Assembly: GCF_947494015.1 (NCBI RefSeq)
Contig: NZ_CANLTL010000001.1
Span: 364,030-428,029 of the forward strand
DNA length: 64,000 nt
Reading direction: 5' to 3'
Origin: an uncultured Cellulomonas sp.
GTDB taxonomy: Bacteria > Actinomycetota > Actinomycetes > Actinomycetales > Cellulomonadaceae
Position numbers and translations under genes: made by a program. Each line of letters begins with the position of its first letter. The stretch's first letter is position 1. The notes beneath the pieces were generated by a model, which did no database searches, had not been told where the DNA came from, and saw only the letters and a list, made by a program, of their open reading frames with translations. Below, piece after piece: positions 1-8,468 of the stretch.

Positions 1-1
1 C

Positions 2-475
2 GTGGCCGTGGAGCTCGCCGGCGGCGCGACGGGCACCTTCGAGCTGGGCGGCCGCCGGCTGCCCCTGTGGGTCCTGTGGGTCGGCTCGGCCGTGGCCGCG
101 GCCGTCGTCACGCAGGACAGCTACGCCAACTGGCGCCGGACCGGCCCCCACCACGGCATCCTCGACATCGCGGTGGAGCCGACGGGGCTGCGCATCGCCC
201 GGCCCGGGACGTGGGGGCGCAGCCGCGAGGTCCTCGTCCAGCGCGGCGAGACGGTGATCCTCGACGCCCGGCTGGTGCGCGACCGGCGGGCGGGCACGGA
301 CCGCAGCTACCGGTTCACGGTGTCCGCACCGGCCGGGTCGTTCGGCTTCGTCCAGCCCATCTATGTCGAGAAGCTGTCGCTCGTGCCGCTGGACGAGGCC
401 GCGCGCGAGCTCCGCATCACCGTCGAGGTGTCAGGCGCGATGACCGCGGTCGAGCGGCTCGGCGTCCCCGCGTAG
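2..475 (+). CDS. Hypothetical membrane-anchored protein, possibly 5'-truncated
   Basis: The frame is open from the first complete codon (GTG at 2) to a TAG at 475. It may start here or continue upstream, since no upstream sequence is visible to judge a ribosome binding site. The visible 157 residues hold one hydrophobic segment near residues 21-38 (LPLWVLWVGSAVAAAVV), followed by a soluble region rich in beta-strand-like patterns (for example RSYRFTVSAPAGSFGF). I recognise no family. A single membrane anchor with an extracytoplasmic beta domain is my reading of the hydropathy and nothing more. It converges on the arabinofuranosidase gene and a hairpin separates the two. Confidence 0.6.
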   Translation: MAVELAGGATGTFELGGRRLPLWVLWVGSAVAAAVVTQDSYANWRRTGPHHGILDIAVEPTGLRIARPGTWGRSREVLVQRGETVILDARLVRDRRAGTDRSYRFTVSAPAGSFGFVQPIYVEKLSLVPLDEAARELRITVEVSGAMTAVERLGVPA

Positions 476-500
476 CACGCCGCGCCCCGTCCGCGCCGCG

Positions 501-537
501 CCGGCAGCCGGCACCGGCAGCCGGCACCGGCAGCCGG
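501..537. repeat. 13-bp tandem repeat, 2.8 copies
   Basis: The unit CCGGCAGCCGGCA occurs at 501-513 and 514-526, with a partial third copy at 527-537. It lies in the gap between two convergent genes, just before a hairpin. It looks like slippage-generated GC-rich filler, and I see no coding or regulatory role. Confidence 0.7.
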
Positions 538-548
538 GGCCGGCACAG

Positions 549-574
549 GTGGCCGGACGCCGCCGTCCGGCCAC
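549..574. terminator. Bidirectional hairpin between convergent genes
   Basis: Perfect 11-bp arms GTGGCCGGACG (549-559) and CGTCCGGCCAC (564-574) enclose a 4-nt loop. The site lies between the 3' ends of the first gene (+) and the arabinofuranosidase gene (-). There is no T-tract, as is usual for actinobacterial terminators, so function is inferred from position and stem strength. Confidence 0.6.
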
Positions 575-602
575 CCGACGGTGACCGGACGGCGGGCCGG
601 GG

Positions 603-2117
603 TCAGCCGACCTTGATGAGGAACATCGTCCAGGAGGCGGGTGCGAGCTCCGCGGTCAGCACGCCGTCGGTCACCTGGGCCGCCTCGAAGGCGCGCGGGA
701 CGACGCGGTCGGGGGCGTCCTGGGTGTTCGCCGCGGTGTAGTCCTCGTCGGCGATCTGCAGCGCGTCGACGAGCTCGGCACCGTCGAAGGACCGCAGCGA
801 GGTGGACAGCTGCACCGGCTGGGACGGGTCGCGGTTGACGACGAAGACGGCGACCTGGCCCTCCTCGGCGTCGTACGTGGCCACGGAGTCCAGCAGCGGG
901 ACGTCGCCGTACCGCTCGGTGGACAGGGTCGGCGCGTCCAGCCGGAGGTCCAGGACCTGGCCCCGGGCGTGCTTGGCCATCTGGGCGAAGGGGTGGAAGA
1001 TCGACTGCCGCCACGCCGGCCCGTTCGGCTCGGTCCGGATCGAGCTGATCGTGTTCACGAGCTGGGCCTGGGAGGCCGACGTGACGCGGTCCGCGTGCCG
1101 CAGCAGGGTGATCAGCAGCGACCCGACGACGACGGCGTCGACGACCGTGTACGCCTCCTCGCTGGTGCGCGGCGCCTCGACCCAGTCCTCCGGCAGCCCG
1201 CCGTTGCCGGCCTGCAGCTCCTCGAGGTACCAGACGTTCCACTCGTCGAACGAGATGTTGATCTTCTTGTCCGACTGCAGGCGGGCACCGACGTGGTCGG
1301 CGGTCGCGACGACCTGGTGGATGAAGCGGTCCATGTCGACCGAGGACGCCAGGAAGCTCGCGTGGTCGTCGCCGTGCAGCTGGTAGTAGGCGTGCGCGGA
1401 GATGTAGTCGACGACGTCGTAGGTGTGCTCCAGGACGGTCGCCTCCCAGGCGCCGAAGGTCGGCATCACGCGGCTCGAGGAACCGCACGCGACGAGCTCG
1501 AGGTCCTTGTCGAACTGGCGCATCGCCCGCGCGGTCTCGGCCGCCAGCCGGCCGTACTCCTCGGCCGTCTTGTGGCCCAGCTGCCACGGGCCGTCCATCT
1601 CGTTGCCCAGGCACCACATCCGGATGTCGTGCGGCTCCTTCGCCCCGTGCTCGATGCGCAGGTCCGACAGGTGCGTCCCCTGGGGGTGGTTGGCGTACTC
1701 GAGCAGGTCGATGGCCTCCTGCAGCCCGCGGGTGCCCAGGTTCATCGCCATCATCGGCTCGATGTCGGCCTTCTTGGCCCACTCCATGAACTCGTTGAGC
1801 CCGAACGCATTGGTCTCGATCGTGCGCCACGCCGGGTCCAGCCGGGTCGGGCGGTCCTCGACCGGCCCGACGCCGTCCTCCCACTTGTACCCCGAGACGA
1901 AGTTGCCGCCGGGGTACCGCACCGTGGTCACGCCGAGCTCGCGGACGAGGTCCAGGACGTCGCCGCGGAAGCCGTTGTCGTCGGCGGTCGGGTGACCCGG
2001 CTCGAAGATGCCCGTGTACACGCACCGGCCCATGTGCTCGACGAACGACCCGAAGAGCCGGCGGTTGACGGGGGCGACGACGAACGCCGGGTCGATCGAC
2101 ACTCTTGCCTGCTGCAT
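603..2117 (-). CDS. abfA: GH51 alpha-L-arabinofuranosidase
   Basis: Intracellular exo-enzyme that removes alpha-L-arabinofuranosyl units from arabinan or arabinoxylan oligosaccharides by a retaining mechanism. The 504-residue length is normal for GH51. The N-terminal motif NRRLFGSFVEHMGR, the acid/base Glu173 in CLGNEMDGPW and the nucleophile Glu292 in ISFDEWNVWY are all visible. There is no signal peptide, so substrates must be imported first. I chose the ATG at 2117 because GGAGG sits 9 nt upstream; a long open frame continues beyond it but has no family similarity. A perfect 27-bp palindrome lies about 210 bp upstream and a LacI regulator gene sits just upstream on the same strand, so local LacI repression is likely. 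Family is certain; exact substrate is not shown. Confidence 0.95.
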   Translation of the reverse strand: MQQARVSIDPAFVVAPVNRRLFGSFVEHMGRCVYTGIFEPGHPTADDNGFRGDVLDLVRELGVTTVRYPGGNFVSGYKWEDGVGPVEDRPTRLDPAWRTIETNAFGLNEFMEWAKKADIEPMMAMNLGTRGLQEAIDLLEYANHPQGTHLSDLRIEHGAKEPHDIRMWCLGNEMDGPWQLGHKTAEEYGRLAAETARAMRQFDKDLELVACGSSSRVMPTFGAWEATVLEHTYDVVDYISAHAYYQLHGDDHASFLASSVDMDRFIHQVVATADHVGARLQSDKKINISFDEWNVWYLEELQAGNGGLPEDWVEAPRTSEEAYTVVDAVVVGSLLITLLRHADRVTSASQAQLVNTISSIRTEPNGPAWRQSIFHPFAQMAKHARGQVLDLRLDAPTLSTERYGDVPLLDSVATYDAEEGQVAVFVVNRDPSQPVQLSTSLRSFDGAELVDALQIADEDYTAANTQDAPDRVVPRAFEAAQVTDGVLTAELAPASWTMFLIKVG

Positions 2118-2323
2118 GTGCTCAAGCCTCCAGGGAGCTGGTGCGGGGACGAGGGGAGGGTGGGGTGCGGTGCTCGGGTGGTCCGGGGACCACCCCGGCG
2201 GCACGGTGCCGGTACGGCGCTCCACGCACGGCCACGGCTGCCGGGACGGTGGGCACCGACCGGTGGGACGAGGGCGGTCGCGACGGCTGCATCGGCGGGC
2301 ACACCCCCGGGGGACGTCGTTCT

Positions 2324-2350
2324 CTACATCGTTGCAGGACAACGATGTAG
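2324..2350. promoter_or_regulatory. Perfect inverted repeat, candidate operator of abfA
   Basis: Arms CTACATCGTTG (2324-2334) and CAACGATGTAG (2340-2350) are exact complements around a 5-nt spacer. The site lies between the upstream LacI gene and abfA, both on the minus strand. Its AT content stands out from the surrounding DNA. A LacI-family operator is the simplest reading. It could also form an RNA hairpin at the end of the lacI transcript, but the stem is not GC-rich and has no T-tract. Confidence 0.6.
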
Positions 2351-2416
2351 GACGATACAGCCCGTCGTCACGGGCGGTCAATGCACCGCCGGACGGCGTC
2401 CCGGCGGTGCCGCGCC

Positions 2417-3466
2417 TCAAGCCACGATGGGCGTGGTGGACTGCCGCACGTGCAGCTCGTACGGCGCCACGACCAGGGCGGGCGCACCGTCCGACGGCGC
2501 CACGCCGGCGGCACGGTCGACCAGCAGCTGCACGGCACGGTCGGCGATGTCCTGGCGTCCGGGCGCGATCGAGGTGAGCGTGGGCGTCGAGTACGCCGAC
2601 TCCTCGATGTCGTCGAACCCCACCACGGCGACCTGCTCCGGGACGGAGAGCTGCCACGCGTGCAGCGCGTGCAGCGTCCCGTGCGCCAGCGCGTCGTTGA
2701 AGGCGAACACGGCGTCGAACGCGACGCCGGCGTCGAGCAGGCCCTGCACCGCCTGCTCGCCGGTGGACCGGTGCCACGCGTCGGCGGGGGCGACCAGTGC
2801 CGGGTCGTAGGGCAGGCCGGCCGCCTCGAGCGCCTGCCGGTACCCCTGCAGACGCAGCGCCGCGGACCCCACGGTCTCGCCCGGGTGGGAGCCCACCGCG
2901 GCGATCCGGGTCCGTCCGATGGCCACCAGGTGGGCCGTGGCGGCGGCGGCGCCCTGGACGTTGCTCATCGTGACGTGGTCGACCCCGGTGTCGAAGATCG
3001 ACTCGCCCAGCAGGACCAGCGGGAAGCTGACGTCGAACAGCTCACGGTCGTCGTCCCCCAGGCGCAGCGGGGAGAAGATGACGCCGTCCACGAGGTGGCG
3101 CAGCGAGCCGGACAGGATCTCGACCTCGCGGTCGCGGCGCCCGCCCGTCTGCTCGATGAGGACCCGCAGGCCGGAGCGCTCCGCGGCCTGGATCACCGAG
3201 TCGGCCAGCTCGGCGAAGTACGGCAGCCGCAGCTCGGGCACCGCGAGCGCGATCATGCCGGTGCGGCCCTGCCGCAGGTTCCGCGCGGCCACGTTGACCT
3301 GGTAGCCCAGCTCGTCGATGGCCGCCTCCACCCGGGCCTTGGTCTCCGGGCGCAGGTACTGGTAGCCGTTGATGACGTTGGAGACGGTCTTGATCGACAC
3401 CCCGGCGACACGGGCGACGTCGTGCATCGTCACGTTGCCCGACCTGCTCAGACCGCTCGCCGTCAT
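2417..3466 (-). CDS. LacI-family transcriptional regulator (pentose/arabinan group)
   Basis: DNA-binding repressor of 349 residues. The N-terminal helix-turn-helix with hinge is clear (MHDVARVAGVSIKTVSNVIN, residues about 14-33, then YLRPETKARVEAAIDELGY). A periplasmic-binding-protein-like sensor domain follows, ending in the typical VAVVGFDDIEESAYSTPTLTS. ATG 3466 is preceded by GAGGACGG. The gene lies between the sugar-porter/deacetylase operon and abfA, all on the minus strand. It is the natural candidate to bind the palindrome at 2324-2350 and perhaps its own upstream site near 3686. The effector is probably arabinose or an arabino-oligosaccharide, by context only. Confidence 0.93.
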   Translation of the reverse strand: MTASGLSRSGNVTMHDVARVAGVSIKTVSNVINGYQYLRPETKARVEAAIDELGYQVNVAARNLRQGRTGMIALAVPELRLPYFAELADSVIQAAERSGLRVLIEQTGGRRDREVEILSGSLRHLVDGVIFSPLRLGDDDRELFDVSFPLVLLGESIFDTGVDHVTMSNVQGAAAATAHLVAIGRTRIAAVGSHPGETVGSAALRLQGYRQALEAAGLPYDPALVAPADAWHRSTGEQAVQGLLDAGVAFDAVFAFNDALAHGTLHALHAWQLSVPEQVAVVGFDDIEESAYSTPTLTSIAPGRQDIADRAVQLLVDRAAGVAPSDGAPALVVAPYELHVRQSTTPIVA

Positions 3467-3671
3467 CGTCCGTCCTCGTCACCGGAGGGACAGCTCGACA
3501 GACACCGCGGCACGCACCCACCGGCACGGGCGTCGCGGGCTGGGCCCCTCGACCACCGCCGGCTGAGCATCGTACGCGACACGCCGTGTCAGCCCCCTTC
3601 CACCCTCGGTGCGGACCCGGGCGTGACCGCGGCGGACGCGGACCGTCGGGCCGCGAGGGACGTCCCTGGCG

Positions 3672-3700
3672 GCGCCAGTATGCAACGTTAAACCTGGCGC
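3672..3700. promoter_or_regulatory. Candidate LacI-type operator upstream of the lacI gene
   Basis: Outer arms GCGCCAG (3672-3678) and CTGGCGC (3694-3700) surround an AT-rich core containing the palindrome AACGTT (3684-3689). The half-site TGCAACG here is the complement of CGTTGCA in the abfA operator. It lies about 205 bp upstream of the lacI start, in the 306-bp gap 3467-3772, which otherwise shows nothing recognisable. Suggestive only. Confidence 0.35.
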
Positions 3701-3772
3701 GGGCAACGGTCTGCTCGCACGCCGGACCTGCGGACCTGCGGGTCGGCCGGTCTGCAGGTCGGCGGGTGTCGC

Positions 3773-4525
3773 TCAGGGCATCGGCACCCACGGCGCGGGC
3801 GGTTCGGGCTCGGGCACCACCAGCGGCCGGTACGGGACCGGCGCCGCCAGCTCGGGCACGGGCTGTCCGCTGGCGACGTACCGCGCGGGGACGACCGCGC
3901 CGGTCTCGTCCAGCAGCCCGAACCCGTACCCGCTCTCCCGGACACCGGCCACGATGCCCGGCAGCGCCTCCACGGTCGCGCTCCCCGCGCCCGTGTCGGC
4001 CGGACCGTCGTGCAGGACGATCACCCCGCCGGGCGCGAGCTGGGCCAGCACGCTGTCGCGGATGGCCTCGGCGGTGGTCCCGGGGTGCCAGTCCAGCGCG
4101 CTGATGGTCCCGCCCACCTCGAGGTAGTCGAGCACCTGGATCACCGCGTGCACCACGTCGTCGACGGCGGTCATCGGTGGCCGCACGGCGCGGAACGGGA
4201 CCTCGACCCCGGCGTCCTCCAGCGCGCGGCCCGCACCGAGGATCTCCTCGCGCATCCCGACCGGGGTCAGCGACGTCAGTGCGGGGTGGGTGTCGGTGTG
4301 GTTGAGGACCTGGTGGCCCTCCGCGGCCGCGAACCGGACCAGGTCCGGGTTGGCGCGCACCCGCATCCCGACGTCGAAGAACACCGCCGGCACCTCGAGC
4401 TCGCGCAGGATCTGCAGGGTGCGGGGCCGGTGCGCGGACGGGCCGTCGTCGAAGGTCAGGCAGACCAGCGGACCGTCCGCGCCGGCGACGGGCCCCGGGG
4501 TTGCCTGCTCGGCCGGGTCGGGCAC
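3773..4525 (-). CDS. NodB-type polysaccharide deacetylase, apparently cytosolic
   Basis: Carbohydrate esterase 4 fold protein (250 residues). It carries the metal/catalytic motif TFDDGPS (Asp26, Asp27), the metal-binding HTDTH (His76, His80), RPPMT in the place of the usual RxPxG motif, LDWHPG, and VLHDG near the C-terminus. The first 20 residues are charged or small, with no hydrophobic stretch, so no signal peptide is visible. That is unusual for a family that normally acts on peptidoglycan, chitin or xylan outside the cell. The GTG start at 4525 follows the sugar-porter stop by 3 nt, so the two are co-translated. An intracellular role in deacetylating an imported sugar is my inference. Substrate unknown. 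Confidence 0.87.
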   Translation of the reverse strand: MPDPAEQATPGPVAGADGPLVCLTFDDGPSAHRPRTLQILRELEVPAVFFDVGMRVRANPDLVRFAAAEGHQVLNHTDTHPALTSLTPVGMREEILGAGRALEDAGVEVPFRAVRPPMTAVDDVVHAVIQVLDYLEVGGTISALDWHPGTTAEAIRDSVLAQLAPGGVIVLHDGPADTGAGSATVEALPGIVAGVRESGYGFGLLDETGAVVPARYVASGQPVPELAAPVPYRPLVVPEPEPPAPWVPMP

Positions 4526-4528
4526 GGA

Positions 4529-5947
4529 CTACTCCATGTCCTCGAGCTGTCGTCCCTTGGTCTCCGGCACGAACTTCGCGACGAAGAGCAGGGACAGCAG
4601 CGCGAACGTCGTGTAGAAGCCGTACGCGAACGACAGCCCGATCTCGGCCATGGCCGGGAACGAGGTGGAGATGAGGAAGTTCGCCAGCCACTGCGCGGCC
4701 GCCGCGAGCCCGAGCGCCGTGCCGCGGATGCGGTTGTTGAACATCTCCCCCAGGAGCACCCACACCGCCGGCCCCCAGGACATCCCGAAGAACACGACGA
4801 AGCCGTTGGCGGCGAGCAGCGCGACGATGCCCTGGGTGCCGCCCAGGGTCGGCTCGAGGACGCCCTCGGCGTTCTCGACCAGGTCCGCGGTGCCGAACAC
4901 CACGGCCAGGATCCCCAGGGTGACGAACATGCCGGCCGACCCGATCAGCAGCAGCTTGCGGCGGCCGATCCTGTCGATGAGGGAGATCGCGACGATCGTC
5001 ACGACGATGTTGGTGACCGACGTGATGACGGTCTGGGTGAGCGCGTCCGCCTCGGTGAACCCGACCGATCGCCACAGCGTCGTGGAGTAGTAGAAGATGA
5101 CGTTGATCCCCACGAACTGCTGGAACACCGACAGCGCGATGCCGATCCACACGATCGGCAGCAGCCCACCGCCGGGCTTGCGCAGGTCCGCGAACGAGCT
5201 GCGCGCCTCCTGCCGGACGGTCCGCCGGATCTCGTCGATGCGCTCGCGCACCCCCGTCGTGAGGACCTGCCCGAGGACGTCGCGCGCGCGCTCGAGCTCG
5301 CCCTTGGCGACCAGGTAGCGGGGGGACTCGGGGATCTGGAACGACAGCACGCCGTACGCGATCGCGGGCACGAGCTCGGCGAGGAACATCCACCGCCAGG
5401 CCTCCAGGCCCAGCCACAGGTCCTCGGCGGCCCCGCCGGCGATCCCGGCGAGCAGCGCGTCGGAGAGCAGCGCGACGAAGATGCCGGTCACGATCGCGAG
5501 CTGCTGGAGCGACCCGAGCCGACCGCGCACCGCGGCCGGCGAGATCTCGGCGATGTACGCCGGCGCGATCACGGACGCCGCGCCGACGCCGATGCCGCCG
5601 ACGACCCGCCAGAGGATGAGGTCGCCCGGACCGAACGCGAGGGCGGAGCCGACCGCGCTGACGCTGAACAGCAGGGCCGCGAGCGCCATCACCCGGATGC
5701 GCCCGATCCGGTCGGCCAGCCGGCCGGCCATGTAGGCACCCACGATGCAGCCGAGCAGCGCGGAGGAGACGGTGAAGCCGGTCAGGCCGGGCCCCATCCC
5801 GAACTCGTCGCGGATGGCGTCGACCGCGCCGTTGATGACGGCGGTGTCGAAGCCGAACAGGAATCCGCCGAGGGCCGCGACCGCGGCCAGCATCACCACC
5901 CTGCCGGTGTGGAACTGCTCAGCCGTGGACGGACTCTCAGCAGCCAT
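4529..5947 (-). CDS. MFS sugar porter (XylE/GalP/AraE-type proton symporter)
   Basis: Inner-membrane sugar:proton symporter of 472 residues with about 12 transmembrane segments. Sugar-porter signatures are present: AGRLADRIGRIRVM in the loop after TM2, PESPRYL before the central cytoplasmic loop, DRIGRRKLLLIG after TM8, and VPETKGRQLED at the end. ATG 5947 has AGGAG 5 nt upstream; an N-terminal extension in the same frame has no membrane or family character. It is co-transcribed with the NodB-type deacetylase (3-nt gap). Neighbouring abfA and lacI make arabinose, xylose or short arabino-oligosaccharides plausible substrates, though specificity cannot be read from sequence by eye. Confidence 0.93.
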   Translation of the reverse strand: MAAESPSTAEQFHTGRVVMLAAVAALGGFLFGFDTAVINGAVDAIRDEFGMGPGLTGFTVSSALLGCIVGAYMAGRLADRIGRIRVMALAALLFSVSAVGSALAFGPGDLILWRVVGGIGVGAASVIAPAYIAEISPAAVRGRLGSLQQLAIVTGIFVALLSDALLAGIAGGAAEDLWLGLEAWRWMFLAELVPAIAYGVLSFQIPESPRYLVAKGELERARDVLGQVLTTGVRERIDEIRRTVRQEARSSFADLRKPGGGLLPIVWIGIALSVFQQFVGINVIFYYSTTLWRSVGFTEADALTQTVITSVTNIVVTIVAISLIDRIGRRKLLLIGSAGMFVTLGILAVVFGTADLVENAEGVLEPTLGGTQGIVALLAANGFVVFFGMSWGPAVWVLLGEMFNNRIRGTALGLAAAAQWLANFLISTSFPAMAEIGLSFAYGFYTTFALLSLLFVAKFVPETKGRQLEDME

Positions 5948-6086
5948 CGGAACTCCTGGGCTCGGGCGGGCTCGGGCGGATGCCGCTGGTCTACCACGTC
6001 CCCCGGCGGGCGGCACCGGCAGGCGCCCGACGCCCCGCTCGCCGACTGCTCGGCGACTGGCTCAGCGGCCGCTCGACGGCTGGTCA

Positions 6087-6103
6087 GCCGCCGCTCAGGC
6101 GGC
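6087..6103. terminator. Hairpin after the sugar ABC operon
   Basis: GCCGCC (6087-6092) pairs with GGCGGC (6098-6103) around a 5-nt loop, just past the isomerase stop on the minus strand. A second small hairpin (GGCTG/CAGCC, 6078-6089) overlaps it. The 169-bp gap to the sugar-porter start otherwise holds only GC-rich repeats of CGCTCA. Confidence 0.4.
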
Positions 6104-6116
6104 GCTCAGCCGGCGC

Positions 6117-7121
6117 TCACCGGGTGCTGAAGGCGGCGTCGAAGGCGGCCGACGGCGGGTCGAACGCGAGCCGCTGGACGAAGGCGAGCGCCTCGGGCGC
6201 ACCCACGAGGCGGTCCATGCCGGCGTCCTCCCACTCCACCGAGATCGGTCCGTCGTAGCCGATCGCGTTCAGCGTCCGGAAGCTGTCCTCCCACGGGACG
6301 TCGCCGTGCCCGGTCGAGACGAAGTCCCAGCCGCGGCGGGGGTCGGCCCACGGCAGGTGCGAGCCCAGCCGGCCGTTGCGGCCGTTGCCCACCCGGCGCT
6401 TCACGTCCTTGCAGTCCACGTGGTAGATCCGTTTCGAGAAGTCCAGCAGGAAGCCCACCGGGTCCAGGTCCTGCCACATGAAGTGGCTGGGGTCCCAGTT
6501 GAGGCCGAACGCCTCGCGGTGGCCGATCGCCTCGAGGGTGCGCACGGTCGTCCAGTAGTCGTAGGCGATCTCGCTGGGGTGCACCTCGTGCGCGAACCGC
6601 ACCCCGACCTCGTCGAACACGTCGAGGATCGGGTTCCACCGGTCGGCGAAGTCCCGGTAGCCGGCGTCGACCAGCTCGGCGGAGACCGGCGGGAACATCG
6701 CGACGTACTTCCAGATGGACGACCCGGTGAAGCCCACGACGGTCTTCACCCCCAGGCGCGCCGCGGTGCGCGCGGTCATCTGCATCTCCTCGGCGGCCCG
6801 CTGCCGGACGCCCTCGGCGTCGCCGTCGCCCCAGATGCGGTCCGGCAGCATGTCGCGGTGCCGCTGGTCGATGGGGTCGTCGCAGACCGCCTGGCCCTTG
6901 AGGTGGTTGGAGATCGCGTGCACCTGCAGGCCGTACCGCTCGAGCACGTCGAGCCGCTCCCGGATGTACGCGTCGTCCTGCGCGCCACGCCACGGGTCCA
7001 GGTGATCGCCCCAGCAGGCGATCTCGAGGCCGTCGTAGCCCCACTCGGACGCGAGGCGCGCGACCTCCTCGAAGGGCAGGTCGGCCCACTGGCCGGTGAA
7101 CAGGGTGATCGGTCGGGCCAT
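6117..7121 (-). CDS. Sugar phosphate isomerase/epimerase (xylose-isomerase-like TIM barrel)
   Basis: 334-residue protein of the AP-endonuclease-2/xylose-isomerase-like TIM-barrel superfamily. Typical metal-binding acidic and His positions occur in [47 protein letters not shown] and [11 protein letters not shown]. It acts in the cytosol on a sugar or keto-sugar. It starts 1 nt after the stop of the Gfo/Idh/MocA gene, so the two are translationally coupled. This pairing is the usual arrangement in 3-keto-glycoside and inositol-like catabolic clusters, where the dehydrogenase makes a keto sugar that the TIM-barrel protein isomerises or cleaves. Exact reaction unknown. Confidence 0.85.
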   Translation of the reverse strand: MARPITLFTGQWADLPFEEVARLASEWGYDGLEIACWGDHLDPWRGAQDDAYIRERLDVLERYGLQVHAISNHLKGQAVCDDPIDQRHRDMLPDRIWGDGDAEGVRQRAAEEMQMTARTAARLGVKTVVGFTGSSIWKYVAMFPPVSAELVDAGYRDFADRWNPILDVFDEVGVRFAHEVHPSEIAYDYWTTVRTLEAIGHREAFGLNWDPSHFMWQDLDPVGFLLDFSKRIYHVDCKDVKRRVGNGRNGRLGSHLPWADPRRGWDFVSTGHGDVPWEDSFRTLNAIGYDGPISVEWEDAGMDRLVGAPEALAFVQRLAFDPPSAAFDAAFSTR

Positions 7122-7122
7122 C

Positions 7123-8361
7123 TCAGCGTGCTCCGTTCTCGGGGGTGCTCTCGGGGGTGCTCTCGGACGCCTTCTCGGGGACGTCCTCGACAGGGGTCCA
7201 GGTGCTCGCCTGCGCGGCGCTGCGCTCGACGGCGGCCAGCACCCGCTGGACCTGCAGGCCGTCGGCGAAGGAGGGCTCGGGCTGCCGTCCGGCCGCCAGC
7301 GCCCCGACCAGGTCCACCACCTGGTGGACGAACGCGTGCTCGTAGCCGAGCCCGTGGCCGGCCGGCCACCAGGCCCCGACGTACGGGTGACCGGGCTCGG
7401 TGACCACGATCCGGCGGAACCCGGCGGTCTGCGGGTCCTCCTCCGCGTCGAACAGGTGCAGGACGTTCATGTCCTCGAAGTCGAACGCGAGCGAGCCGCG
7501 CGAGCCGTTGATCTCCAGCCGGATCGCGTTCTTGCGTCCCCAGGCGAACCGGGTGGCCTCGAACGTGGCCAGTCCCCCGCCGTCGAGGCGTGCGGTGAAC
7601 AGGGCGGCGTCGTCGACCGTGACCGGTCCCCGCGCGCTGCCCGCGGTGCCGTGCAGGCCGGAGAAGCCGTCGGCGACCGGACGCTCGCGCACGAAGGTCT
7701 CCAGCACGCCGCTCACCCCGGTGATGCGCTCGCCGGTGATGTGCTGGGCGAGGTCGACGACGTGCGCGCCGATGTCCCCCAGCGCCCCGGACCCGGCGCG
7801 CTGCTTGTCCAGGCGCCAGGACAGCGGCGCCTGCTCGTCGGCGATCCAGTCCTGCAGGTACTGGGCGCGCACGTGGCGCACCGTGCCGATCCGTCCCTGC
7901 GCGACCAGCTCGCGGGCGAGCGCGATCGCGGGCACCCGCCGGTAGGTGAACCCCACCATCGCCCGGACCCCGGAGGCCGCCGCGCGCTCCGCCGCCGCCG
8001 TCATCGCCTCCGCCTCCGCCACCGTGTTCGCCAGCGGCTTCTCGCACAGCACGTGCTTGCCCGCCTCCAGCGCCGCGACGGCGATCTCGGCGTGCGTGTC
8101 ACCGGGCGTGCAGATGTCGATCAGGTCGACGTCGTCCCGGACGAGGAGCTTGCGCCAGTCCGTCTCCGTCTGCGCCCAGCCCAGCTTGCGGGCCGCGGCC
8201 TCGACCCCGGCGGGCTTCCGGCCGGCGACGACGGCCATCTGCGGGTCCAGCGGCAGGTCGAAGAAGTGGGGAGCCACCCGCCAGGCCTGGGAGTGGGCCG
8301 CCCCCATGAAGGCGTAGCCCACCATGCCGACACCCAGGCGGGTGCCCTGTTGCTCAGCCAT
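7123..8361 (-). CDS. Gfo/Idh/MocA-family NAD(P)-dependent sugar dehydrogenase
   Basis: 412-residue oxidoreductase with an N-terminal Rossmann fold ([19 protein letters not shown]), the family motif LCEKPLA, and the catalytic-domain segment [20 protein letters not shown]. The region [16 protein letters not shown] and the Asp/His pair in GDIGAH resemble, from memory, levoglucosan dehydrogenase and related glycoside 3-dehydrogenases. The C-terminus carries a short [11 protein letters not shown] repeat encoded by a duplicated 12-bp DNA unit near 7141-7164, probably dispensable. It lies in the sugar ABC operon between the binding protein and the isomerase, and likely oxidises the imported sugar. 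Family is sure; substrate is inferred. Confidence 0.88.
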   Translation of the reverse strand: MAEQQGTRLGVGMVGYAFMGAAHSQAWRVAPHFFDLPLDPQMAVVAGRKPAGVEAAARKLGWAQTETDWRKLLVRDDVDLIDICTPGDTHAEIAVAALEAGKHVLCEKPLANTVAEAEAMTAAAERAAASGVRAMVGFTYRRVPAIALARELVAQGRIGTVRHVRAQYLQDWIADEQAPLSWRLDKQRAGSGALGDIGAHVVDLAQHITGERITGVSGVLETFVRERPVADGFSGLHGTAGSARGPVTVDDAALFTARLDGGGLATFEATRFAWGRKNAIRLEINGSRGSLAFDFEDMNVLHLFDAEEDPQTAGFRRIVVTEPGHPYVGAWWPAGHGLGYEHAFVHQVVDLVGALAAGRQPEPSFADGLQVQRVLAAVERSAAQASTWTPVEDVPEKASESTPESTPENGAR

Positions 8362-8429
8362 CGGTCTCTCTCTCGTGGTGCGCGCGACGTCGTCGGGTCG
8401 GGGCTGGTGGATGGGCCGGGGGCGTGCGC

Positions 8430-8464
8430 CGGTGGGTGGACCGGGCGGGTCGGCCGACCCACCG
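8430..8464. other. Intercistronic hairpin downstream of the binding-protein gene
   Basis: CGGTGGGT (8430-8437) pairs with ACCCACCG (8457-8464), immediately 3' of the binding-protein stop codon on the minus strand. Hairpins in this position commonly stabilise the upstream binding-protein mRNA or attenuate downstream genes. Inference from position only. Confidence 0.35.
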
Positions 8465-8468
8465 CCGG

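Noticed and set aside
969..2810. Long plus-strand open frame opposite abfA and lacI
   Set aside because: Antisense shadow of high-GC genes; the composition is Arg/Gly/Asp-Val rich and without family motifs, while the minus-strand proteins are well conserved.
4010..6130. 706-codon plus-strand frame opposite the sugar porter
   Set aside because: Low-complexity His/Asp/Arg/Gly composition, no motif; the porter on the minus strand has all family signatures.
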